DNA from: Tenrec ecaudatus
Taxonomy: Eukaryota; Chordata; Mammalia; Afrosoricida; Tenrecidae
NCBI RefSeq assembly: GCF_050624435.1
Contig: NC_134541.1
Coordinates: 98,638,805-98,702,804 of the forward strand
Direction: 5' to 3'
DNA: 64,000 nt
Shown here one piece after another: positions 54,094-63,639 of this stretch. The translations under genes were made by a program, and so were the position numbers. Position 1 is the stretch's first letter. Each line of letters opens with the position of its first letter. A model generated the notes under the pieces. It was not told the DNA's origin and made no database searches. It was given only the letters and a program-made list of their open reading frames with translations.

Positions 54094-54201
54094 CTCTCGT
54101 TTTAATGTCTGAAGGGGAAAGACTTCAGGCAGATTCTGGATGTTGATGATTTTCCTCTCATAGCAGAAATAGTCAGTAACCCATAGCCAATACTTGCCAT
54201 C
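54094..54201 (-). other. Candidate internal exon, 108 bp
   Basis: On the minus strand a pyrimidine-containing acceptor 'tttgttcttag' precedes GATGGC at 54201. The block stays open for 36 codons ('DGKYWLWVTDYFCYERK' then 'IINIQNLPEVFPLQTLKRE') and meets a possible donor 'gag|gtaaac' at 54093. Length is a multiple of three, composition is protein-like, and no repeat was recognised. I cannot assign a family, and a chance or pseudogene exon is possible. Confidence 0.3.
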
Positions 54202-54446
54202 CTAAGAACAAACAGATAAGTCAGAGTCACTCAAACCAGATGACTTGGTGTGATGGCAAATACAGCCCAATGTTGCTTTGTTTGCAGACACACTAGAAGG
54301 GTCGTTCCAAAATTGTATCACCTTTCCAGAAGGCAGGAAAAAAAACAGCCACTTTAGAAACGAGGACCCCTCCAAGAGTAACCTATTCATGTGGTGTCCA
54401 CTGGGCCGCAGCAGGGCAACCAAGACCAGTACAGAAAGCCCACCTA

Positions 54447-54525
54447 TGAGGGGGCTTCGAACGCTTTGTGGGGAAATGGCGTTAACTTCTCATTCCAGTT
54501 TTCCACGAACTTGGTGAAGCCTGCC
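54447..54525. mobile_element. ~80-bp mariner-type MITE, second copy
   Basis: 'gagggggcttcgaacgcttt' at the left and 'tccacgaacttggtgaagcc' at the right are imperfect inverted ends, matching 49969-50050 in layout. Confidence 0.5.
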
Positions 54526-54750
54526 CCGTGCGCACACCCCCTCGCCCCCCAATACAGAAAGATTTAGAAAAATTCATGGCCTGGCATCAATCATATTCTT
54601 ACCCACCCTCCTGTCTGGGTAGTAGTGGCTGAAGAGTTCACTGCACCAGGGAGAAGCCACAGTCCGTGTCCCCCTCCCCCCCACCCCTACCCCGGCAGCC
54701 CCCAACCAGCAGCAGTTCTTGTCCCCCCTGCTCGAAATGTCTGCTTCTGC

Positions 54751-55419
54751 TCATTTGAACTGGCTGTCGATCAAGGTCCCCCTCCTTTTGGCTTTCTCAG
54801 CTCCCAGCCCGGCCCGCCCTGGCAGCCGCCTCCGGCTGCCGCCCTTCCGCTCCAGCTGCTTCTCGATGACCTTGGCGTTCTGCGCGTAGGAGTCAGCAAC
54901 GTCCCGGGCCTCCATCTCCTCCTCCTCTTCGTCGATGGTAGACACGGTGACCGAACTGAACTTGCCCATGTCTTTGGTGCGTTTGGTCATCATCACCTTT
55001 TTGGGCGGCTCCGGCCTCGGAGGGAATAGGTTTGTCTTCCCGAGACCCTGGCCCAGCTTCACCAGGGCGCCGTCCAGGACGAAGGTGACGGGCGCGTTCT
55101 TGGGCTGCGCCTGGTAGAAGAGCGGGAGCCCACACTTGGCGCACTTCTTGCGGTACTGCCGCTCAATGCCTTCGCGTCTCCGCAGGTACACGGCCGCCTC
55201 GTCCTCCGTGTTGCAGAACTTGCGGGCGTGCTTGGCAGCATCGATCACGCGGGAGCGGTCGCGGGGCCTCATGGGTAACTTCCCTAACTGGCAGTCCAGC
55301 ACCAGGACCATCTGGCCGCACAAGCAGTAGTAGACGTGCAGGGGCTTCTCGCCGTCCTCGTACTCCTCCCGGTCCCGGGTGTCGGAGCAGACCACCGAGC
55401 GGGACACCACCTTCGGCAT
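54751..55419 (-). CDS. STEEP1: Intact intronless STEEP1 retrocopy (222 aa)
   Basis: STEEP1 (CXorf56) is a small eukaryotic protein reported to help STING leave the ER and linked to spliceosomal complexes. ATG at 55419, TGA at 54753, 222 codons, the same length as the human protein as I recall it. Residues 1-19 '[19 protein letters not shown]', the C32/C34 pair (YCLCG), the C93/C96 pair ([12 protein letters not shown]), '[19 protein letters not shown]' (138-156), an acidic run (163-168), '[17 protein letters not shown]' (174-190) and the terminal 'TLIDSQFK' are all present. The parent gene has several introns and this copy has none, so it arose by retroposition. Third positions are overwhelmingly G/C. 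Residues 199-208 have lost the helical tail pattern. The 5' part continues about 30 bp upstream in a GC-rich UTR-like stretch, then meets (TC)n. No poly(A) tail or TSD was found, so it is not recent. Expression is unknown. Confidence 0.88.
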   Translation of the reverse strand: MPKVVSRSVVCSDTRDREEYEDGEKPLHVYYCLCGQMVLVLDCQLGKLPMRPRDRSRVIDAAKHARKFCNTEDEAAVYLRRREGIERQYRKKCAKCGLPLFYQAQPKNAPVTFVLDGALVKLGQGLGKTNLFPPRPEPPKKVMMTKRTKDMGKFSSVTVSTIDEEEEEMEARDVADSYAQNAKVIEKQLERKGGSRRRLPGRAGLGAEKAKRRGTLIDSQFK

Positions 55420-55459
55420 CGCGCACAGGAGAAACCGGAAACCGGATGCGGAGCGAGCG

Positions 55460-55460
<1 letters not shown>
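54770..55460. promoter_or_regulatory. CpG-rich island over the STEEP1 copy
   Basis: CG dinucleotides are dense throughout the ORF and its first upstream bases, while the flanking kilobases have few. This is seen by eye, not computed. It may be a true CpG island serving the retrocopy or simply a result of its GC-shifted codons. Confidence 0.55.

Positions 55461-55512
<52 letters not shown>
55450..55512. repeat. (GA)n / (TC)n microsatellite
   Basis: About 25 uninterrupted GA units preceded by GAGC units. On the minus strand it is a (TC)n tract ending about 30 bp before the STEEP1 copy's ATG. Confidence 0.97.
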
Positions 55513-55513
<1 letters not shown>

Positions 55514-55679
55514 GCACAGAAATGACGCCACTCCCGCGCTCGGCTTCTTTCATCCTATCAAATTCTTAAAGAAGAATGGGACCAAACGAACATCCTATGG
55601 CAAGCAAAATGGTCCCTTACCTATGGAAGGTATTTACATCGGCAAGGACAAATGAAAGGAATTCATAAAAAAAAAAAAA

Positions 55680-56560
55680 ACCCAAGATTTTGGACAGAGA
55701 GGATCAACAACAGACAAACCCAAGAGCAGCATACAGAACAACACTACCTGGAAACCCATACACTGAAAGTAAAACTAAAATAACAGTGGAATTAGAGGAG
55801 GAACCAAAGACACCAATAAAACCACAAATATAAAGAGGAGAAAAAAGCAAGCTCAATAAATTCAAAAACACTGAGGGCCTACAATTCATTTTCTCAGGTT
55901 ACCATGTTCTAAAACTAGAAATCAATAATCGAAAGAAGATCAAGAACATAAAGCCAAGCAGATAGAAACTGAACAGCATGTTACTTTAAAAAAACTAGGT
56001 CAAATAAGGGATAAATTAAGACATTGCTTGACATAAGTGAGAATGATAACACAACATCTCCAAACCACTGGGACCCAGCAAAAGCAGTTAACAGAGGGCA
56101 ATTTATAGCAACAACTGGAACAAGAAATAACAACATAGAGCATCCAACAACAGTAGTAAAGGAATCATAAAGACTTGAGCATAAATATGTGAGCTGGAAA
56201 ACAGAAAAACAAGGGAAAAATCAACAAGATAAGAAGTTGGTTCTTTGAAAGGATGAACAAAACTGACAAACCTCTAGCAAATTTAACAAAGGGGGAAATA
56301 TGCAAAAATCTAGAAGTAGAAATGAAAAGGGTGATATCACAATAGAGATCCAAATGAAATAAGAAGAGTAACACTATTATCAAAGACAACTCCAACAAGT
56401 TTGATAATCTAGAAAACATGAACAAATACTTAGAAATATATCATCTATCCAAATTAACACAGACAGTTGAAAACCTCAACAGACCCATACCTAAAGGAGA
56501 AACAGAGAAGGTCATCAAAACACTTCCAACCCCCCCACCAAAAAAAACAAAAAAACAACA
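55680..56560 (+). mobile_element. Old L1 ORF2 fragment (before the RT core)
   Basis: 'agttggttctttgaaaggat', 'aaactgacaaacctctagca', 'gtagaaatgaaaagggtgat' and 'gaaaacctcaacagacccat' are the well-known L1 ORF2 segment upstream of the reverse-transcriptase core. Frames are broken many times. Confidence 0.82.
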
Positions 56561-56603
56561 ACAAACAAAACCAAGGGCCAAATGGCTTTACAAGCATACA
56601 CGT

Positions 56604-56825
56604 CTTTTTCAGGGACTGGTCTCTCCTGGTGTATGCCCAATGTGTGATCCAACTTCCAATGAGATGACTGAGGCCTTGCATCCTCACTTCTAAGGAGCAT
56701 TCTAGCTGTACTTCTTTCCAGACAGATTATTTGTTCTTCTGGCAGTCAGAAGTACTTTTCAATATTCAATGTTCACCTTTCACATGCATATGAGGTGATT
56801 GATAAATACATATTACTGGTTTTGC
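56604..56825 (-). mobile_element. RTE/BovB-type LINE fragment, inverted
   Basis: Antisense 'cagggactggtctctcctgg', 'ttcttctggcagtcagaagt' and 'ttcacatgcatatgaggtga'. It overlaps in content with the adjacent plus copy (equivalent to about 57300-57480), so it is a second element rather than part of the same one. Confidence 0.75.
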
Positions 56826-57625
56826 TTCTATGGAGTGTCAGGGTTGCATCCTTTCAACATGCTTATTCAATCTACATGCTGAGTAAATACTGTGAGTGAA
56901 AATATGCCAAGAGAAGCTGGATTATATGAAGAAGAATCCAGCATCAGGATTGGAGGAAGACCTGTTCCCTGTGTTATGCAGATGACCCAGCCTTGCCCGG
57001 TGCAATTCAGGCAGACTTGAAGAACTTGTGGATGAAGATCAAGGATTACAGCCTTCAAAATGCGTTACAAGTTAGTGTAAAGAAAACCCAAATCCTCACA
57101 GCTGGACCAACCATAATAGGTGGAGAAAAGATAGAGGTTGTCAAGGATTTTATCTTGCTTGGATCCACAACTGATACTTATTGAAGCAGCAGTCAGTCAA
57201 GAGATCAAAGGATACATTTGGATTGGGTAAATCTGCTGTACAAGAACACTTTAAAGTGTTGGATGTTGAATACGGAACACTGAAGAAGAATCAATACACC
57301 TGGAGTATGGTGCTGGTGAAGAATATTAAACGTACCACAGACTGCCCAAAGAAAAACAAATCTGTTTGGAAGAAGTATGGCCAGAGTGCTCCTTTGAGGC
57401 AAGATGGCAAGACTCATCTTACATATTTTGGCCATGTTATCAGGAGCGACCAGTCCCTGGAAAAGGTCATCATGCTTGGTAAAGGAGAGGGGAAGCAACA
57501 CAGTGCCTGCAACAATAGCTGAAGCCTAAGAACAATTTTGAGTGTGGCATAGGACCAGGAGGCGTGTCATTCTGCTGTTCCTAGAATTGCTATGAACTGA
57601 ACAGACTCAACAGCACCGTCGTCAT
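56826..57625 (+). mobile_element. RTE/BovB-type LINE, RT to 3' tail
   Basis: The longest RTE copy here: 'gtcagggttgcatcctttca', 'tattcaatctacatgctgag', 'gttatgcagatgacccagcc' (YADD box region), 'atggtgctggtgaagaatat', 'acatattttggccatgttat' and the 3' tail 'agaattgctatgaactgaac'. Two open stretches (63 and 113 codons) remain. Stops and a shifted frame separate them. Confidence 0.9.
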
Positions 57626-58435
57626 CAACAACAACGTCCACAAGAGCAGCAGAAAACTCCGCCTAGGACAATTGCATTTTGTTTAGGCTCATTCTGTGGC
57701 TACGCATGCTGGTTGTTTCTGCTTTTTTTGCTATGGACATTTGATTGATCATAAAGATGATCATGGTAATTCTGTTAGCTTCCTTTCTTTCTGGTATAAA
57801 GCATTCCAGTCGCTTGTTCATTTATGCCAACACCTCGAGTCATCCATTTCATCAGAAAACATAGTTCTTTTTTACAGAATGTGTGCATTATGGGCATTCA
57901 CCTAAAACTCTCATTTAAAAAAATGACATTTGGTGGCCTAATTGTCCTATTTAGTAGGTATCAACCAGTTCTGGTGATTGACTGTGAGTTCTATCTTTGC
58001 TCTTGCGGTCGGTCTCTTCTGGGAAAAAATGATTCCAGGCTATTTAAAATTTCCCTCATTATTGTGGTTGTTTTCACAAGTTTTATGCTTAGTCTTCAAA
58101 CTACTGGGCTTTAAACCCCAAGGCATCTTCCACGTTGACAATATAATTTATGAGCTACCAGTATATGGGAAAGTACATGAACAGTGACACTTAAGTCAAT
58201 CAAACAGACAAAAAACATTTCAGTCTCCTTGTGCTACCAGAAGCTCACTATTGTGGGAAAAGGACATAAATCAAGGGCAAAAAATATGTAGCCAGATTGT
58301 GGCAGGAATCAGAGGGACTGTGAGAGGGCAGGGGTGTTCTATGGAATGAAACCATGGAAAACATGAGAGAATGTAGCAAAAAAGCTCATAAAAAATTTCA
58401 GATGTACGTGAGAGATCCTCGCCCCTGTTGACCAC
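57626..58435. other. No recognised feature
   Basis: AT-rich, with overlapping ORFs of 69-96 codons that encode hydrophobic, low-information peptides. Confidence 0.45.
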
Positions 58436-58640
58436 CCAAATCCATTGCAGTTGACTTACTTCTGACTCCTAGTGACCTCATGTGGTAGCTGAGTAGTACT
58501 GTCCCATAGTGGTTTTTTGACTGTACTACTTATGGAGGCAGATGGTCAGACCTTTCTTCTGCAGGTGCTAATTCCTGGGTTTGAACCATCAACCTTGACA
58601 TTAGCAGCAGAGTGTAAACCATTCACACTTCCGAGGGTCT
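58436..58640 (-). mobile_element. AfroSINE, older form
   Basis: Antisense 'ttgcagttgacttacttctg', 'ctagtgacctcatgtggtag', 'gatggtcagacctttcttct', 'ctgggtttgaaccatcaacc' and 'aaccattcacacttccgagg'. Confidence 0.85.
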
Positions 58641-59020
58641 TGTGGACCACTATCAGCCTTGACACCCCGGAAAGTTGTCACCATCTTTGCTTTGATAAAT
58701 CCTGTTCGCCGTGATGCAACTTCACTGTGCACCCTAATTACCCAGAGCACCTAATTATCCAGTCGCTTCCTTGCACATAAAAGTTAGATGCTTCATAATT
58801 TCACACCTGAAATATATCACAAGATTGATCAACCTGGGAAAGATGATTTTTTGCTAATTACACATAGGTATACATGTGATAAAGCTATTTAAGAGTGAAA
58901 AATTCTAAAATGTTCTTTCCAAATCTGAGTAATTACTGCTTCAAGAAGGTACACCATATTTTTGTGCTTTTAGGAATCCCAGAAACCCTGCCAAGGATTA
59001 AATTTTCCTGACATACTGAG
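58641..59020. other. No recognised feature
   Basis: AT-rich sequence without identifiable element. Confidence 0.45.
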
Positions 59021-59036
59021 GAATGGGGGGGGGGGG

Positions 59037-59218
59037 ACTTGGTGGCATAATGGGTTAAGCTTGAGCTGCGAAATAAAACATCAATGGTTCTAATCCACAG
59101 GAGAAACATGAGGCTGTCTGATTCTGCATAGATTAACAGCCTCAGAAACCCAAGGCGACGGTTCTACTCTGTCCTATAGGATCACTATGAGTTGGAGTCG
59201 GTTGGAAGACAGTGGGGA
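59037..59218 (+). mobile_element. AfroSINE
   Basis: 'cttggtggcataatgggtta', 'gcctcagaaacccaaggcga', 'ctactctgtcctataggatc' and 'actatgagttggagtcggtt'. A G12 run (59025-59038) directly precedes it. Confidence 0.85.
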
Positions 59219-61285
59219 TTTTTTTTTGGGGGGGGGTGGAGATAGGATTCTGAATGCTGCCCCCACCTACTGTCCTTGTTCTCCTCAGAACAATCACAAA
59301 GAACCAGACAGGGAAGAAGGCAACATTTTTATCACTGAGATCTGTAAGTCTAAACATGCCGTGATCCCTGGTATATTAGGTTGAAGAACACAGTTGAACC
59401 TGATCTTTTGTTACTTTCCGCCAAATTTGAGCCTTGGACTCATTTGCTTATAGCCTTTGGTGGCAAGGCAGCCATGGAGAATGGTCACCCAGATAGCTTT
59501 ATGGGACTCATGTTGGCTTTAAACCAAAGGTCTAAAGGTCCTGGTGAAGGAGAAGTCTGAGAGGGCCCTGGCCCAGCTGTGACCACTGATATGTCGAGAG
59601 GAGGCCTGGGTTTCCCACCTCAGAGGTCCCTGGGCCGGGTGAAAGAGAATAGGTGGGACCGCCTTCCCTGCTTCTGAGGTCGGCCTTTTGGAATTTCACT
59701 CATCAGATTGCTTACTCTTCCCTTGAGGTGAGGAGCAGGCAAAAGGTGGAGTGAGAGACGAGAAATCTCTGGTGCCTTCCCAAGAGGGTGACTCTTTTGG
59801 TAGACATTCCTTTGGGAATTTGAGGACAGGAGAGTAAGGATGTTTCCCTTTCAGCAGCAGAGAGCACACATTCAAATGTCTGCAGGAACCAGGCTGTTAC
59901 TGTTAGCTGTCATCGAACCACTTTTCCTTTCCTCCCATGGTGCCCTCAGGCACAGCAGAACGAAAGAAAACACTGCCTAGTCCTGCACCATCCTTATGCT
60001 TGGAAGACTAGGCTGTTGTGGTCCGAAGAACTGGCATTGGCTGGTGTTTGGAAGTGGAGCACCAAGCATGTGACTCCAGTCTGCTTTAGACTGCAAGCTC
60101 CTGAAACCTGTCCTGCATCATTGCGACACTCAGGTGTCTATTGACAGACATGTGGGTGACATGCATGCTGTGAATGTGTTCACCCACTGCCACTGAGGCG
60201 ACTGCCCCCTCACAGTCACTCTGTAATCTTAATGGGAACACACAGCCACATTCTCCTCCTGGCGAGTGGCTAGTGGGCTCCAGCCCCTGGCCTTTAGGCC
60301 AACCACCCAATGATTAGCTTGCTGGACTATCTCCTCCCATGAGGTGCTATGGCCAGGATTTGAACACAGATATCCTGGATGGAAGGTGAGCATGCTATCC
60401 TTGAGCGACCACCGCCTGTGGAGGCCAGCTAGGTATTATAGAAAAGTGCCGAGAGTCACGGGGGAAGTGGGATGATCTGATGATCAAGCCCAGCTAGTTA
60501 GTGTTGGCATGTGACAATATGGGTTCAGTGTTGCTGGATTTTCTGATTTTTCCAGAGAAGCTAGGAATTAATGTAGGTCGATAGATAGATGATGGATAAA
60601 CAGTTAGAGTTTTCAAATTTAGAAATTTCAGCAAATAATTTAGCTCTCTGCAACATGCTGGGTGCGCAGCGCAGAGCATCTCTGTGTGCTGGATCTGAAG
60701 CAGCAGTCACCGGTTTGTGACCTCTGCTTTGCAACAGCAGCAGCAGCCGGGACAATGGAGTGGTCATTGGGCTGGGGAGATGAGCCGTCACTGCCTAGGG
60801 CATTCATATTGGGACTCCACGTCTGCGCTCCAGTTCCCTTGTCCTCTCTCTGACTATAGGGAGACAGCCTTTTTCTTTTGTTCTGCTACTACACCTGTTC
60901 GTCTGCGTCTGCTCATTTCTTCATTTTGCAGCCACGTGGCCTTGGCCCTCACGCAGTAAACTGACACTGGCTGAAGTTTGCTGTTGGTTTGAATAGGATG
61001 TGGTTGCTTTCTTTGACAGATGACAATCGAGACCCCATTTTCAGGCCAGAAAGGTCAAGTCTTCATCTTGCATCAGGGAAAATGCCACTCTGCATTTTGC
61101 CATAGCTGTGGCCAAGCACAAGTGACAGCTTTGCTGAGAGCCCATCTTTTAGATGCTAGTGTTTCTGTGTGGTTGGTGATGGTCTTGACATGCTAAGTGC
61201 AGTGAAAAGGTTCTTCCTTAATTCCAACTGACAGTTTGCATCTGGCTGAGAGCACTTTCCGGGCAGAGGAACTTCAGACTTGCAT
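59219..61285. other. No recognised feature
   Basis: 2 kb without a repeat I can name. Small ORFs (60086-60310 minus, 60561-60791 minus, 60662-60959 plus) overlap each other and have no known domain. Confidence 0.45.
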
Positions 61286-61287
61286 TT

Positions 61288-61420
61288 ATCACTCAGAACA
61301 TTTTTATTGAGTGCCTACTATTTCCTACCACCACTCACTGCCCAGTAGTGGGTTATGCTATGGCTTCTTGCATGCTGCTGTGAGCGGGATATTATGTTGC
61401 CAGTATTTCAAATCCCAGCA
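61288..61420 (+). mobile_element. L2-like LINE fragment (left part)
   Basis: 'tttttattgagtgcctacta' and 'gcccagtagtgggttatgct' recall the L2 3' region. Its continuation is at 61785 after an RTE insertion. Confidence 0.45.
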
Positions 61421-61549
61421 AGGTCACCCAGGCTGGATAGGCTTCAACAGATCTTCCAGACCAAGTCAGACAAGGAAGAAAGGCTTGGAGATCTGCTTCA
61501 GAGAATTATCCAATGGAAACTCTAAGAATCACCATAGACCATTGTCCAA

Positions 61550-61775
61550 CTTGCTTTCTTTGAACGCATCGTCAGGAAGGATCAATCACCGAAGAAGGAC
61601 ATCATGGTTGGTGAAGGTGAGGACCAGCAAGGACAAGGGAGACAGATGGGCACAGCAGCCACAATGATGGATTTGAACATGCTGTTTTAATCATGAGGAT
61701 GACACAGCATTTCCTTCTATTTGCATAATGTCACTGTGAGTTGAAGTCAACTTGATGGCAACTAGCTGCTATTTC
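61550..61775 (+). mobile_element. RTE/BovB-type LINE 3' tail
   Basis: 'catcgtcaggaaggatcaat', 'gacatcatggttggtgaagg', 'cacagcagccacaatgatgg', 'tgtcactgtgagttgaagtc' and 'aacttgatggcaactagctg'. Confidence 0.75.
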
Positions 61776-61784
61776 CCAGGGACT

Positions 61785-61890
61785 GTGAGGAGGCACCAGG
61801 TATTCAGCATCAAACAAGATAAATGTAGCCCTTGCCCTCATGGAGCTTACACTCTAGTCAGGGGAGACAGATGAATAAGTATACACATAT
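61785..61890 (+). mobile_element. L2-like LINE fragment (right part)
   Basis: 'atgtagcccttgccctcatg', 'gagcttacactctagtcagg' and 'ggagacagatgaataagta' are the familiar L2/L3 3' segment. Confidence 0.6.
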
Positions 61891-61903
61891 ATACCAGGAG
61901 GAC

Positions 61904-61952
61904 CCAAACCAGGGGATGTACTTGTAACCCAACCAGGGGATGTACTTGTAAC
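61904..61952. repeat. Two-copy tandem repeat
   Basis: 'ccaggggatgtacttgtaac' occurs twice in succession about 23 bp apart. Confidence 0.9.
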
Positions 61953-62227
61953 TGTGACCAGAGTGGGAGCTTCTCTCACTGGTTTGTCCCTCAGAAGACA
62001 GCATGTGAGAGGAGACATGGACCATGCATACTTTAAAATGTTATGTGTGTGCATATGTGTGTGTGTTTGTATTTTAATCAGATTCTTGTAATATTCTTCT
62101 AAGGTGTGCCTGACTCAAGTTGGGGTATTTTCAATTGCCTCATATGTGAAATTTGAACCAGGTCCTTGGCATGAAGTTGATGAGGAAATATTGATGAGGA
62201 AATGAAAATAGTAAAATTGTGGGTCTT

Positions 62228-63422
62228 CTTCCCAATACAATAGCACCTCGCCCTGCTAAGCAGCCATTGCAGGATACCCATCTTCCCGACATGATCACTG
62301 AAGACAGCCGTGTGTGTAAGCAAATGTGGTGAAGAAAGCTGATGGTGCCCGGCGATCAAAAAAAGATATAGCATCTGGGGTCTTAAAGGCTTGAAGGCAA
62401 ATAAGCGGCCATCTAGCTCAGAAGCAACAAAGCCCACAGAGAAGAAGCACACGGCCTAAGCGAACACAAGGTGTTGAATGGACCATGTAGCAGATACAAA
62501 GGAACAAAAACAATCATTGTGTGATCACCTTCCTCACATAATGGCTGAAGATGAAAGTGTGCATAAGCAAGTGTGGTGAAGAAGGCGGATGGTGCCCGGC
62601 TACTGAGAGATATAGCGTCTGGGGACTTAAAGGCTTGAAAGCAAACAAGCGGCCATCTAGCCCAGAAGCAACCGAGCCCACACGGAAGCAGCACACCAAC
62701 ATAGGTGACCATGAAGGACAAAGGAGACCAGGTCTCCAACATCAAAGGTGAGGTGGTGGTGAGAATCACATCACCGTGAAAGAGGGGGAGTGCATGATGG
62801 GGACCCAATGCCCACCTGTAGAGAGCTGAACACCCCTTCCAGAGGGGTAGGGAGGAGGAGATGGGCCACACAGGGTTCAGTGTAACAACAATGAAACTCA
62901 AAACCTTCCTCTAGTTCCTGAACGCTTCCTCCCCTCCCAATCATCATGACCCCAATCCTACGTTGCCTTGCGGACCTGGTTGTACCAGAGGATGTACAGC
63001 AGTGCAGTGGGGATCTGGAGGCACAGGGAATCTAGGACAGACGAACCCTTCAACACCAGCGGTGGGAGAGGCGACACCAGGAGGGAAGGGCATGTAGAAA
63101 GGGAGAACCGATCTCGGAGATCTATGTGTAACCTCCTCTCTGGGAGATTGTCAAGGGGGAGGCGGGTGAGGGGAGACGCCGGGGAGTGTAAGATAAGATA
63201 TAATAATTATTTATAAACTATCAAGGGACCAGGGGTGGGATCGGGGAGGGAGGGGGATGGGGGAAAAAAAAGGGAAACCGAGCTGATTCCAGGAACCCAA
63301 GTGGAAGGTGAATTATGAGAGTGACGAGTGCAACGAATGTATAAGGGTGCTTTGCTCATTTGATGTATGCACAGATTGTGATAAGAGCCTTATGAGCCCC
63401 AATAAAAAGATTAAAACAAAAA
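62228..63422 (+). mobile_element. Young L1 3' UTR insertion with TSDs
   Basis: 5'-truncated, about 1.2 kb, ending 'gagccccaataaaaagatta' and an A-rich tail. The 15-bp TSD 'aaaattgtgggtctt' is exact at 62213-62227 and 63423-63437. Like the copy at 10162 it has two units of the ~247-bp module (62326 and 62573). Confidence 0.95.
62326..62760 (+). repeat. ~247-bp tandem module in L1 3' UTR
   Basis: Units begin at 'gtggtgaagaaagctgatgg' and 'gtggtgaagaaggcggatgg'. They share 'ttaaaggcttgaa' and 'agcggccatctagc'. The two units differ clearly from each other, so the duplication predates this insertion. Confidence 0.9.
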
Positions 63423-63639
63423 AAAATTGTGGGTCTTCAAATTTAAATATGAATTGAAAAAAAACCCAGCAGAAATAATGAGAATGTTCCCACATTGTGT
63501 AGCAAGTAGTCAATGTCACCAAACAACTTGGGTAGGAATTGTTGACTGGAAATTGCTGTGCAAACCTTCACTAAAAAGACAATAATATATTAAACACTAT
63601 TGATGCTTAAAATGGCACACAGGACAAAAAGGAGCAGTG

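Noticed and set aside
55163..55553. Ser/Leu repeat ORFs overlapping the STEEP1 copy
   Set aside because: Shadow frames of the STEEP1 ORF plus translation of the (GA)n tract.
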